From an uncultured Mycoplasma sp. (GTDB lineage Bacteria; Bacillota_I; Bacilli_A; Mycoplasmatales; Metamycoplasmataceae): DNA of 64,000 bases. Location of the stretch: the NCBI GenBank assembly GCA_947039505.1, contig CAMQYZ010000001.1:124001-188000 (forward strand), in the 5' to 3' direction. This document shows, piece after piece, positions 34,651 to 45,504 of this stretch (its first letter is position 1; every line of letters starts with the position of its first letter). The translations under genes were made by a program, and so were the position numbers. Under the pieces are notes generated by a model. The model searched no databases and was not told where the DNA came from. It saw only the letters and a list, made by a program, of their open reading frames with translations.

Positions 34651-36495
34651 TTATGAAACCAAAACTTCATCATAAGTTTGTAGTTTATCTCCTTCTTCTA
34701 AATTATCAAATTTTCTAATATGCGTTCCAAATTCAGTTCCTTTTTCAGCTTTTTTAATGTTATTTTTACCATTTTGTAAAGATTCTAATTTACCATCATG
34801 AATTACTTTGTCTTTTCTTAAAACCCTTAACTTTGTATTAGATTTAATTACTCCGTTAATAACTAAACATCCAGCAATGGTTCCAACTTTAGAAAAATAA
34901 AATAACTTTTGAATAAGTGCTTCGCCAGTAATTACTTCTTCATATTTGGGTTCTTGTTTAGATTTAATAATTAGTTCAACATCCTCAATAATTTTATAAA
35001 TTATTGTCTCCATTTTTATCACAACTTTTTCAGAATCAGCAAACTTTTTAACAGTTCCATCAACACGAAGGTTAAATGCATAAATGATGGAATTAGAAGT
35101 TTGTGCAAGCAAAACATCACTTTTAGTAACGGCACCAACAGAAGCTCTAACTACATTTACAATAACTTCATCATTTTTAATTGTTGATATGGAATGTTTT
35201 AAAGCTTCAACAGTTCCTTGAACATCTGATTTAATAATTATATTAAAAATTTTTAAATCAGAATTCGCATTAGAGATTTGAGTTTGTTTTAAATTTAATT
35301 CATTTTTTTTATCTACAAAAGCTTTTCTATTAGCTAATTCTTTGGCAAATTTTTCATCATCAAAACCAATAAATCTATCACCGGCATTAGGAGTATAATT
35401 TAAACCTGTAACTATTACAGGAGTTCCTGGAAGAGCTTTTTCCAAATCCTCACCTGTTGTTGAAGTAATATTTTTAATTCTTCCATAATGAGATCCAGCA
35501 ACAATAAAGTCTCTTTTCAATAAAGTTCCATTTTCAATAATTAAAGTTGCAATAGTTCCTTGACCAATATCAATACGCGATTCAATAACAGTTCCCATTG
35601 CTGAACGATTTCTATTTGCTTTTAATTCTAGTAACTCTGACTGGAGTAAAATAATATCAAAAAGTTGACTAATACCATCACCAGTTAATCCAGAACCATA
35701 GACAAAGGGAATATTTCCACCCCATTCCTCACAAAGAATATCATATTTAGAAAGATCTCCTTTGACCTTCTCAACATCAATTCCTTGTTTGTCCATTTTA
35801 TTGACAAACACTATCAAAGGTACATTGGCAAATTTTGCATGATCAATAGCTTCAATAGTTTGTGGTTTAACACCATCATCTGCAGCTACAACCAAAATAA
35901 CAATGTCAGTAACTTTGGCACCTCTTGCTCTCATTGAAGTAAAAGCTTCATGACCTGGTGTATCTAAAAAAGTAATAAAATCTTTTTTATGCTGAACTTG
36001 ATATGCACCAGTATGTTGTGTAATACCTCCGCTCTCTCCAAGAGCTATATTAGAATTTCTAATTTTATCAATAAGAGTTGTTTTACCGTGGTCAACATGA
36101 CCCATAATAGTAATTATTGGAGGTCTTTTTTCCAATTCCTCTGATGGGTCATCAACTTTAAGGTGATCCATAAAATTTGTTTCATTTGATTCTTCTTCTT
36201 TTTGAAAATCATATTCATATTCAAAACAAATTTCTGCAATTTCTTCTTCTGATAAAGTTGAATTTAAATTATATAATTTACCTTTTTGAAAAAGATTAAT
36301 TAAGATTTCATTTGGTTTAATTTTAACATTATTTGAAAACTCATTTACAGTCATGGGACCAGTAAAAATAAAAACTCCGTCTTTTAATTCAGTTTTAACA
36401 TTAGTTAATTGATTTTTTATTTGAAGATCATTTGTTCTTCTGTTTGCAATTTTATTTTGTGATTTGCTTCCGTTTTTAGTTTTTAATTTCTTCAT
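34651..36495 (-). CDS. infB: Translation initiation factor IF-2
   Basis: RPPIITIMGHVDHGKTTLIDKIR, DTPGHEAFTSMRARGAKVTDIVILVVAADDGVKPQT. Confidence 0.98.
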   Translation of the reverse strand: MKKLKTKNGSKSQNKIANRRTNDLQIKNQLTNVKTELKDGVFIFTGPMTVNEFSNNVKIKPNEILINLFQKGKLYNLNSTLSEEEIAEICFEYEYDFQKEEESNETNFMDHLKVDDPSEELEKRPPIITIMGHVDHGKTTLIDKIRNSNIALGESGGITQHTGAYQVQHKKDFITFLDTPGHEAFTSMRARGAKVTDIVILVVAADDGVKPQTIEAIDHAKFANVPLIVFVNKMDKQGIDVEKVKGDLSKYDILCEEWGGNIPFVYGSGLTGDGISQLFDIILLQSELLELKANRNRSAMGTVIESRIDIGQGTIATLIIENGTLLKRDFIVAGSHYGRIKNITSTTGEDLEKALPGTPVIVTGLNYTPNAGDRFIGFDDEKFAKELANRKAFVDKKNELNLKQTQISNANSDLKIFNIIIKSDVQGTVEALKHSISTIKNDEVIVNVVRASVGAVTKSDVLLAQTSNSIIYAFNLRVDGTVKKFADSEKVVIKMETIIYKIIEDVELIIKSKQEPKYEEVITGEALIQKLFYFSKVGTIAGCLVINGVIKSNTKLRVLRKDKVIHDGKLESLQNGKNNIKKAEKGTEFGTHIRKFDNLEEGDKLQTYDEVLVS

Positions 36496-36754
36496 TTTTT
36501 TTAACCTCTTGTTTCAATTTATCATACACATCTTTTGAAATGTTTGTTTTAAATGCTCGATTAAGAACTTTTCTTTCAAGGGCTTGAATAATTAATTTAA
36601 TTTCATTAGTAATATAGGCCCCTCGTCCTTGCAAATGCATGTTATTATCTAAAAAAATATTATTTTCTTTATCTTTAACAATTCTAATCATATTATTGAT
36701 ATTAGTGACTTTATTTGTCACAATACATTTTCTTAAAATTTCTTTCTTACTCAT
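36476..36754 (-). CDS. ylxR: YlxR-family RNA-binding protein
   Basis: MSKKEILRKCIVTNKVTNINNMIRIVKDK...LQGRGAYITNEIKLI between nusA and infB with ATG overlaps. Confidence 0.88.
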   Translation of the reverse strand: MSKKEILRKCIVTNKVTNINNMIRIVKDKENNIFLDNNMHLQGRGAYITNEIKLIIQALERKVLNRAFKTNISKDVYDKLKQEVKKNEEIKN

Positions 36755-38297
36755 TATTCTCTTCATCAAAGTCTGAAAAATCATAATCATCAAAATTAAT
36801 ATCAGATGCTAAATCAGAATCAAATTGAAATGATTTTTCAATATCATTAATATCTCTTTTTGAAGGTTTTTTAGAAGAGTTTGTATCTTGGATAGAATTA
36901 TTCATATTACTAAAATTAATATCAGATTTTTTTTCATCTCTACTTTCGCTTTGATAATCAAAATAAGTTGGTTTAAAATCTCCAAATGCAAATTCACCAG
37001 ATGCAAATTCATTAATTTCAGTTTTATATTCTGCTAATTCTCTATCAAATTCATCCATATTTAAATTTGGAGAATTATATCTATTACCATTATTTGAAAA
37101 AGAACTATTGTTATGTCTTGTATTTCTTTTGTTTTCAAATTGAAATGATCTTGGTCCATCATGAGATTCTATTTGTTCTAATTGTTCAGGAGTGATGTTT
37201 CCATTTCATAAAATGTCAATGTTTCTTTCTTTTGCATCAGCAATAGAAATAATGTCAATATTAGTTTTAGTTAATTCAACTGTTAACTTAACATTAATTC
37301 CTTGTTTACCAATCGCAATTGTGTTATGTTTATTAGGAACAATAATTAAATAATCTTTCCCATTTGGTTTTAAATTAATTGAAACAACTTTTGCAGGAGA
37401 CATTGAATTTGAAATGTATTCATTTAAATCATCTGAATATTGAATAACATCAATTTTTTCTCCTCCTATTTTTTCAGAAACAGAATTAATTCTTTGTCCG
37501 CCCTGTCCTATTATTGAACCAACAATATCCATATCACCTTCAAATTCAGGATTTTTTCTAAAAGATATTTTCGCTCTAACTCCAGGAACTCTACTTATAG
37601 AAACTATTTGAATATTTCCATTTTCAATTTCAGGAATCTCCACTTTTAAAACTTCTTTAATTCTACTTGATGAAGAATTAGATACTAAAACTTGATAATC
37701 TCTTGAATTTTCATATACTTCTTCTATAAAAACTTTATGATAATCAGACTTTGATAAATCAATACTCATATTTCTAAATTTCATAGGCATTAAGCAATGT
37801 GTTCCATCTTCTAAAACAAAAGTTGCTGTCTTTCCGTGCTCTTCTTCTAATTTTGCATCAACTTGCTCCCCAATTAATGGAAAGTATTTATTGTATATTT
37901 TTAGTTTTTCTAAATTTAAAATTTCTAATTTAAATGACTGTTCTATTTTACTGAATGTTGTTCTTGAAAAGTCATCAAACTTAATTTCAGCAGGAATACA
38001 ATCACCCACTCTAACTGTTGGATCCAACAATAAAGCTTCTTCAAGTTTGATATCAATTAAGTTCGATTCTTTTTCATAATTTTCAGAATCTAAAATTACA
38101 ACTTTTGATTTATTAATTAAAACTAATCTATTTTCCTCTTCATTAATTGATAAAGTTAAATTTGCATCCGGATCTAATTGAGAATGAACTATTCTTTCAA
38201 TAGCATTTAACAAAAATTGAACAATGTCGTTAATGTTCATTTCTTTTGATTTTGATATAAATTTAATTAATTCTAATGGGTTTGTTTGATTTTTCAT
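36747..38297 (-). CDS. nusA: Transcription termination/antitermination factor NusA with acidic C-terminal extension
   Basis: Track ORFs 36747-37058 and 37206-38297 in one frame; S1/KH regions (GSIIGQGGQRINSVSEKIGGEKIDVIQYSDDLNEYISNSMSPAKV..., NKHNTIAIGKQGINVKLTVELTKTNIDI). Confidence 0.95.
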
Positions 38298-38740
38298 TAT
38301 TTTATTATTTCCTTTTTTGTTTTTATAGATTGTTTGAATTGTTTTATATTAGAATTCTGAAATTCAATTTTTCTAAAACAACCCTTCATATTTATTTTTA
38401 ATATAACTAATTCTTCTTCAACTTTAATTAGTTCTCCTTCAAATAAAAGTTTATTGAATTGTTGATTTATTAAAACTATTTGAACATACTTCCCAATATA
38501 TTCATTTATGTTTAAAAAATCAATGTTTTTTTCAGCTCCAGATGAATAAACATTCAAATAATATTTATTATCACTAGTATCTATTTCATCAATAATATCT
38601 GAAATAACTTTGCTCTTTGCGTGAATATCATCCATAATAGGACAATCAATTTCAATATCCAAAAATAAAAGGTTATCTCTTTTAGAAAATTTACAATCTA
38701 TAAGTGGGAAATTCAATTTTTTCTTCAATTGTTCAATCAA
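38297..38740 (-). CDS. rimP: Ribosome maturation factor RimP
   Basis: Position upstream of nusA; NKYYLNVYSSGAEKNIDF... YIGKYVQIVLINQQFNKLLFEGELI. Confidence 0.82.
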   Translation of the reverse strand: MIEQLKKKLNFPLIDCKFSKRDNLLFLDIEIDCPIMDDIHAKSKVISDIIDEIDTSDNKYYLNVYSSGAEKNIDFLNINEYIGKYVQIVLINQQFNKLLFEGELIKVEEELVILKINMKGCFRKIEFQNSNIKQFKQSIKTKKEIIK

Positions 38741-38780
38741 AAGCGCCCCTTAAGTTATTCATTTTGCTAATAATTTAATT

Positions 38781-38801
38781 AAAAAAATTGCTTTAGCAAT
38801 T
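38781..38801 (-). terminator. Terminator of pyrG
   Basis: AATTGCTTTAGCAATT hairpin with T tract on the - strand, ~95 nt 3' of the pyrG stop. Confidence 0.65.
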
Positions 38802-38894
38802 CATATATATTACTTTTTCAATAATTAACTAGCATAATTATTATAACTCAAAAATTTATTTTATTATAAAATATTAATAACTTGTAAACTAAAA

Positions 38895-40487
38895 TTAACA
38901 AGCTTTTAAAAATTCAGTAAACAAAGGGTGTGGATTCATTGGTGTAGAGTTAAATTCTGGATGATATTGAGTACCTAAATAAAATTTTTTATTTTTGACT
39001 TCGCATGTTTCCACTAAACCTGTTTTACTGTCAAATCCTGAAAACATAAATTCATCATCTTGCAAGATATCTATGTATTCTCTATTTAATTCATAACGAT
39101 GTCTGTGTCTTTCTTTTGTTTTAGCTGCATTATAAATTTTTCTAAATTTAGTACCCTCTTGAAATAAAACAGTAGATTCTCCCAAACGAAGTGTCCCACC
39201 TAGTGAATTTTCATTTTTATTAATTAAATCAAAAATCAACGTTCCTTCTTCAAAGATTTCGGCTGACGTGGCATCTTCATATCCCAATAATCTTGCATGA
39301 GCAATAGTCATAACTTGCATACCTAAACAAATTCCTAATGTAGGAATATCTTTATCTCTTGAATAAGTTGCTGCTATAATTTTCCCCTCAAAACCTCTTA
39401 ATCCAAAACCAGGTAAAATAATAATGCCATTTACTTTTCCTATTTTTGATTCTATATTCTCAAATGTTATGTCCTCAGAAGAAATTCATTTAAGTTGAAT
39501 TTCCAATCCTTGGTAAACAGAGGAAATAAACAAAGATTCTTTGATAGATTTATAAGCATCTTCAAACGTAGTGTACTTACCAACCATTCCAATTATTATT
39601 TTTTTAGATTTAGGAGCTTTTATTTTTTCAGTAAATTTAGTTCAATTTTTATGATCAGGTGTTTTTAGATCCATTTTAAATTCTTTCAAAATATTCTCTG
39701 CAACATTTAAGGTTTCAAAATACAAAGGAACTTCATAAACTGAATCAACATCATGTAAAGGAATAATTTTTTCTGATTCTAAGAAAATAGATTTTGATAC
39801 TTTAACAGGAATTTCTTTTGGTAATTTTTTATGTGATCTCAAAATAATCATATGTGGTTTAATTCCCATTGTTAATAAAGAAGAAATTGAAAATTGTGTT
39901 GGTTTTGTTTTAAAATCTTTTGATGTTTCTAAAAATGGAATGTATGTCGCATGAACAAAATAAGCAACATCAGAATTAAAAGAACCTAATTCTGAAATAG
40001 CTCTAATGAAAGCAATAGATTCCATATCTCCAACAGTACCACCTATTTCAACTATAAGAAAATCTGGTTTATTGGTTTGAGCTGTTTTTACCATTAATTC
40101 AATTATTTCATTTGTAAAATGAGGAAATATTTGAACAGTTTTTCCTCTATATTTACCACTTCTTTCCTTATTAATAACGTTTTGAAATATTTTTCCAGAA
40201 GTATAATTTGAATCTTTAGTTAATTTTTCGTCTATGAATCTTTCATAATGACCTAAATCTAAATCCGTTTCACCACCATCATGTGTTACATAAACTTCTC
40301 CATGTTCATAAGGAGATAAAACTCCTGGATCAATATTTAAATAAGGATCTAATTTTTGAATAAATACTTTAAAACCTCTTGCCTTTAAAATATTACCTAT
40401 TGAAGCCGCTATAATTCCTTTCCCTATTCCAGAAACAACACCACCAGTTACAAAAATAAATTTTGTTTTTCCTATTAATTTTTTCAT
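38895..40487 (-). CDS. pyrG: CTP synthase
   Basis: KFIFVTGGVVSGIGKGIIAASIGNILKARGF; GEVYVTHDGGETDLDLGHYERF; C-terminal glutaminase GICLGMQ and YHPEFNS; one frame through TGA. Confidence 0.97.
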
Positions 40488-40582
40488 AATTTGTCCTTAA
40501 AAATTTATTATTATAATTATTATTATATTTTAAATAAAAATTTATTATTGATTAAAAAATGTTTTTATATTTAAAAAGGTGT

Positions 40583-40748
40583 TATAATGTAATTAGCTTA
40601 TTTAGGATAATCTAAATGGGTTTTAAAGTCGTGAGACCTATAAAACATCTTTACAATATCAGTTTTAATGATATTCTTCACTCTAATAATAAAATAAAAA
40701 ATTGTAGGCGCTTATAATAAACCATTCTTTAAAAGAATGGTTTTTTTA
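40583..40748 (+). ncRNA. Candidate structured small RNA with own extended -10 promoter and intrinsic terminator
   Basis: TGTTATAAT extended -10 at 40580-40588; hairpins TTTAG/CTAAA, GTTTTA/TAAAAC enclosing GTC-GTGA-GAC, AATATCA/TGATATT; terminator ACCATTCTTT/AAAGAATGGT + T7; no credible ORF. Confidence 0.55.
40719..40747 (+). terminator. Intrinsic terminator
   Basis: AACCATTCTTTAAAAGAATGGTTTTTTT perfect stem and T tract. Confidence 0.85.
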
Positions 40749-40873
40749 TATATTAAAACCTAACAAAATTCAAAAAATGAATATATTTTATTTAATTAAA
40801 ATTACAACTTATTTCGGAAATTACTTTAAAATATATTAAGCATAAACTTTAGAAAACTAGGAGAACAAACAAC

Positions 40874-43800
40874 ATGAAAAAAGCTATAAAGCAAAAATTA
40901 TTAAATTTAATTACAATTAATCCGATTGATTATTGTATTAGAACCAACTTAACCACAAGACATATTGATATATTAAAATATGTTAAGAAAGATGCTTTTC
41001 TGTCTTTTATCAACAAAGAAACAAATCAATTAGAAATATCAACAGCTTCAGGTGTGGCTTTTTTTGAAGAAGAATTAAACACAGCAAATGATTTAACCAA
41101 ATTTACAGAAATTATTTTTGATAATGGTTTTACACTTTCTACAACAATGTCAAGTAGCCTAACTAAAGATTTTGAAGCAAATAGAAAAAAAATTACAAAC
41201 CATTATGTTGCAGAAATGAAATCTTCTAAAAAAATATTTTTAGGAATTAACAAAGTTGCCAAGCAATTTTATAATGATGCAGCAATATGACCATTACATG
41301 TTTCATACCAATTTTTAAAAGGTAAATTTGGTAATAATGTTGCAATTAAAGCTCCAATAGTAATTCAAAAAGTAGAAGTTATTGAAGAAGGTGCCAAACT
41401 TTTTTTAAGAAGAATAGAAGATGAAATTATTGTAAATGAAAAATTATGTGTGGTTTTAAATAAAGAATATAAAAGTAACTTGAATTCTTATGAATTACTA
41501 CAACCACTATCTTTAGAAGATACTATTAGTAGATTTGAAGAAATGGTTGGTTATCCAATTTCTTATCAAAAAAATGGCTTAGAAAGTTTTACCAAAGAAG
41601 ATACAAAAGAATTAATTGAAAATTATTCAATACTGCAAGTTGAACCTTCAACAGTATTTGGTATTTTTGAACCTGGAGGTTCTTCCTTAAAACAAGATTT
41701 AGAAAAAATAATTGAACTTAATTCTGATCCTTTTGAATCTCAAATGGAAGGTAATTTTAAGTCAATAAAACATTATCAAGATAAAGTAATTAAAGAGTCT
41801 GATATCTTAGAAATAAATCGTCCATTAAATATTTTCCAAAAATATGCTGTAGCTTCTTCATTACAACAATCAACACTTATTTATGGTCCACCAGGAACAG
41901 GTAAATCAGAAGTTATTGCAAACATTATTTCAAACGCATTGATAAAAGGTAGAAGTGTTCTAATGGTTTCTGAAAAGAAAGCAGCGCTTGATGTTTTAAC
42001 TTCGCGTATTAATTCTCTTTCACAATTTACCCTATATCTTTGTGACAATAGAAATGTAGAAGGTTTTTATAAAAAAATTGATTCATTAAATACAATATTA
42101 GGTACTCAATGATATCGTGAACCTTCACGTTATTCAAAGAATGCAGTTATTGAACCTTTAAAAATGGATAAAAATGAATTGATGTTTTTCAATAATTATC
42201 AAGATTGATATTCTGAATTAGTTATATTGGTGAAAAAACATTGAACAATTGAAGATTATAATGATAATATTTTTAACTTGGATTATTCAAAATACCAAGA
42301 CTTAAAAAATGATTTAGGCGAGCAAATAACTAATGAATGATTATCAAATATTTTTTCTGAAGATGGTGGAAATACAACAGTCTATGAATCAATGCAAAAA
42401 TTTTTGGTGGAATATAACATTTCAAAAATTGATGATTTTTTTGATGAATATTTAAAATACAAAAAATTTGTTAAAAAATATAAATTAGAAGAAGATTTTA
42501 CTCCAAATGAAATGGTTAAACAAATTAAAAAAATTAAACAAAAAATTTCTATAAATATTAAATTAGTAGAATCATTTTTATTGGGTGGTAAAAAAATGAT
42601 TACTTCTTTCGAATCTTTCTTTCTATTTAAAGAGAAATATGAACACGCTAAAGAATATGAAGATTTTATCTCAAAATCATCAAAACAAAAATCAGATTTT
42701 CTAGAAAGAATTAATGATTACATATCATTTAATAAAAGATTAATTTCCAAAAAACCTGAACTTTCAGAATCTCCTAAAGAAGATTTAATTAATTTTTCAA
42801 TATTATGTGAAAACTTTAAAGATAAACACAAAAAAGAAATTAGTAAATTTGATTGATTATCTTTCTTTGTAGAAAATGGAAGAAAAATTGAAAAATTTTT
42901 AACAGTATTCAACGAGTCCAAAGAAGATATTTCAAAAGCTGAAATTATATTTGCAGAATTTATAACTAACAAAAAAATAATTAATGATATTGACAATTGT
43001 GAATTACCATTAAAATTAGTTAAATCTATTTCAAAAAATATGAATGAAAATATTGATATGTTTAATGATTTTATCAAAAACATTGATATATTAGAGTCTG
43101 AATTTGTTGAAGAATTTATTGCATTTAAAGACTTTTTTGTATTTGACAATGAATTTTTATTGGAACTATATAAAGTTAAAGATGCATTTAATGCAAAAAA
43201 TCAAACAATTCTTAAAGAATGATCTTGATTATCATTACCTTACATTAAAGTATTATATCTAGAAAATTTTACACTTTTTGATTTAACAACAGTACGTGGA
43301 ATTATGCACCATATAACTGCACCTATTAGACACTCTCAATTTGAAAAACTTAAAACTATTGCTCTATGAAATGATATTGTTAAAGATATTCCAATGTTCT
43401 TAGAAATTAAAGGTATACATTTGCAAGACATTATTACACAATTGAGAAAAGAAGCTATTCGTTCATCATCAATTATTGAAGAATTAGTTTTCAAAAAATA
43501 TGTCAATTCATTAAGAAATTATTTAATTAAACTTTCAAAAGATGAAAAAGATGAAATTGCAAATGTATTACGTATTGCCTCATCAGGCACATATCCTTCA
43601 ATAACTCAATTTGTTAAAAAATATTATAGTTCTCTTAAGAAATTATTCCCTGTATGAGTTTGTCGTCCTGATAATGTTTCAGACATGATTCCTTTAATTG
43701 AAGAAGAATTTTATTACGGAATATTTGATGAAGCTTCTCAAATGTCAATTGAGAGATCATATCCTTTAGTTTATAGAACAAAAATTAAAGTTGTTTCAGG

Positions 43801-45016
43801 AGATGACAAACAACTAAAACCTTCGTCATTCTTTATGTCAAAAAGTTCAGAAGAAGATTTTGATTTTGATGATTTTGATGCCGCAGAGTCTTTATTGGAA
43901 AGAGCTAAAGTTTCTTGATGAAATGAATTCCACTTAAAAAATCATTATCGTTCTGATTCAAAAGAACTTATTGAATTCTCAAATAAATTTATCTATAACA
44001 AAAACTTAGAAGTTGCAACTAAGTGTGGTGTTGTTGAAAGAGGAATTGATGTTTATGATATCAATGGTGTTTGAAATTCAATGAATCAAGAAGAAGCTGA
44101 TAAAGTAATCGACTTGTTGATTGAGCATCATGAAACATATGAAAAAATACTTGTGGTAACATTTAACTCCAAACAATCTCAACTAATTGAAAACTTATTA
44201 GTTGAAAAATCAGCCTCTTTCCCTGATTTATTAAAAGAAAAATTAGAGAATAATACCATTATAATCACTAACCTTGAAAATGTTCAAGGTAATGAAGGTG
44301 ATTTAGTTATACTATCAATTTCATACGGTAAAAATATTGATGGTGTTCTAAAAAATAACTTCGGTCCTTTAAATGCCAAAGGTGGTTCTAATAGATTAAA
44401 TGTTGCCATTACTAGAGCAAGAGCTAAAATGATTGTTGTAAAGTCTCTAAAAGGTGATGAAATTAAAGTTTCCAATGTTAACAATAAAAATGCAATTATC
44501 TTCAAGAAATTTATTGAATATTTAGATGCAATAAAAGCTAATCAAACTATTGAAACTATAAATGAAGATATGGAAAACATCGATGAAATAAATGAAAGTA
44601 CTCAATTATTAGACTTAAGACCAATGGAAGCAAAAGATGAAGATCATTTAGAATTTTCTTCAATTATTGCCAAAAATATTTATGGAGATTTAATTAAAAA
44701 CTTAAGTAGTAAATATGAAATACAAGTTAATATAAGAGTTGGTTCTCAGCACATTGATTTGATGATATTAAACAAAAAATCTAAAGTGGTTTTAAAAGCC
44801 TTATTGATTGAAGAATGAAAATCTAATCGTACTGTTAAAGAAATGATTGAAGAAATTGATCGTCAATACTTTTTAGAAGATAGAGGTTATAGTACTTTTA
44901 AAATTAAAGAATATGAATGAAACATCGATAAAATTAAATTAATTGAAAAAATAAAATCTTCATTAACAAATGAAGTTGGTCAATTAGATTACATTATTTG
45001 ACAAACAGAAAAATAA
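40874..45016 (+). CDS. Large SF1 (Upf1/AAA_11-AAA_12-like) helicase, 1,380 aa, with possible C-terminal restriction-endonuclease-like domain
   Basis: Single frame with many TGA codons; IYGPPGTGKSEVIANII; YGIFDEASQMSIERSYPLVYRTKIKVVSGDDKQLKPSSFF; VQGNEGDLVILSISYG; RLNVAITRARAKMIVVKSL; C-term VNIRVGSQHIDLMILNKKSKVVLKALLIEEWKSNRTV. Confidence 0.9.
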
Positions 45017-45029
45017 TAATCACAAATAA

Positions 45030-45060
45030 AATAAGGTTGTCATGACCTTATTTTTTTTAT
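45030..45060 (+). terminator. Terminator after helicase gene
   Basis: AATAAGGT-TGTCATG-ACCTTATT followed by T8. Confidence 0.75.
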
Positions 45061-45083
45061 ATATTTTATAATATAAAAAATAA

Positions 45084-45503
45084 TTATTTAAGTGCCAAAT
45101 AATTATTTAAAATTATTTGTGCAGCTAATTTATCTCTATTTTGTTTTTGTTTTTGTCTGGACATTTTCATATCAATCATTATTTGAGTAGACTGTTTCGA
45201 ACTATATCTTTCATCTACCAAAATAACTGGTATTGAAAAATACTCTTCAAGTTTAATTTTAAACTTGCTAACAATATTGCTCATAATAGATGCATCACCA
45301 CTAGGCATTAGTGGATTCCCTAAAACAAATGCTTCTATAGGACCATATTCTTTTTTTATTTCTAATAACCTTAAAAATATTTTCTCAAAGTCTTGAGCTT
45401 CATAATAAATTATTTCCAAGGATTGCGCTATGATTTGCAGGGGATCCGTAATTGCTAATCCACACTTTTTTGTTCCTAAATCTAACGCCACTAATCTCAT
45501 CAT
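45084..45503 (-). CDS. ruvX: Holliday junction resolvase-like RuvX/YqgF
   Basis: RLVALDLGTKKCGLAITDPLQIIAQSLEII; VLGNPLMPSGDASIMSNIVSKF; VDERYSSKQ; adjacent to alaS. Confidence 0.92.
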   Translation of the reverse strand: MMRLVALDLGTKKCGLAITDPLQIIAQSLEIIYYEAQDFEKIFLRLLEIKKEYGPIEAFVLGNPLMPSGDASIMSNIVSKFKIKLEEYFSIPVILVDERYSSKQSTQIMIDMKMSRQKQKQNRDKLAAQIILNNYLALK

Positions 45504-45504
45504 A

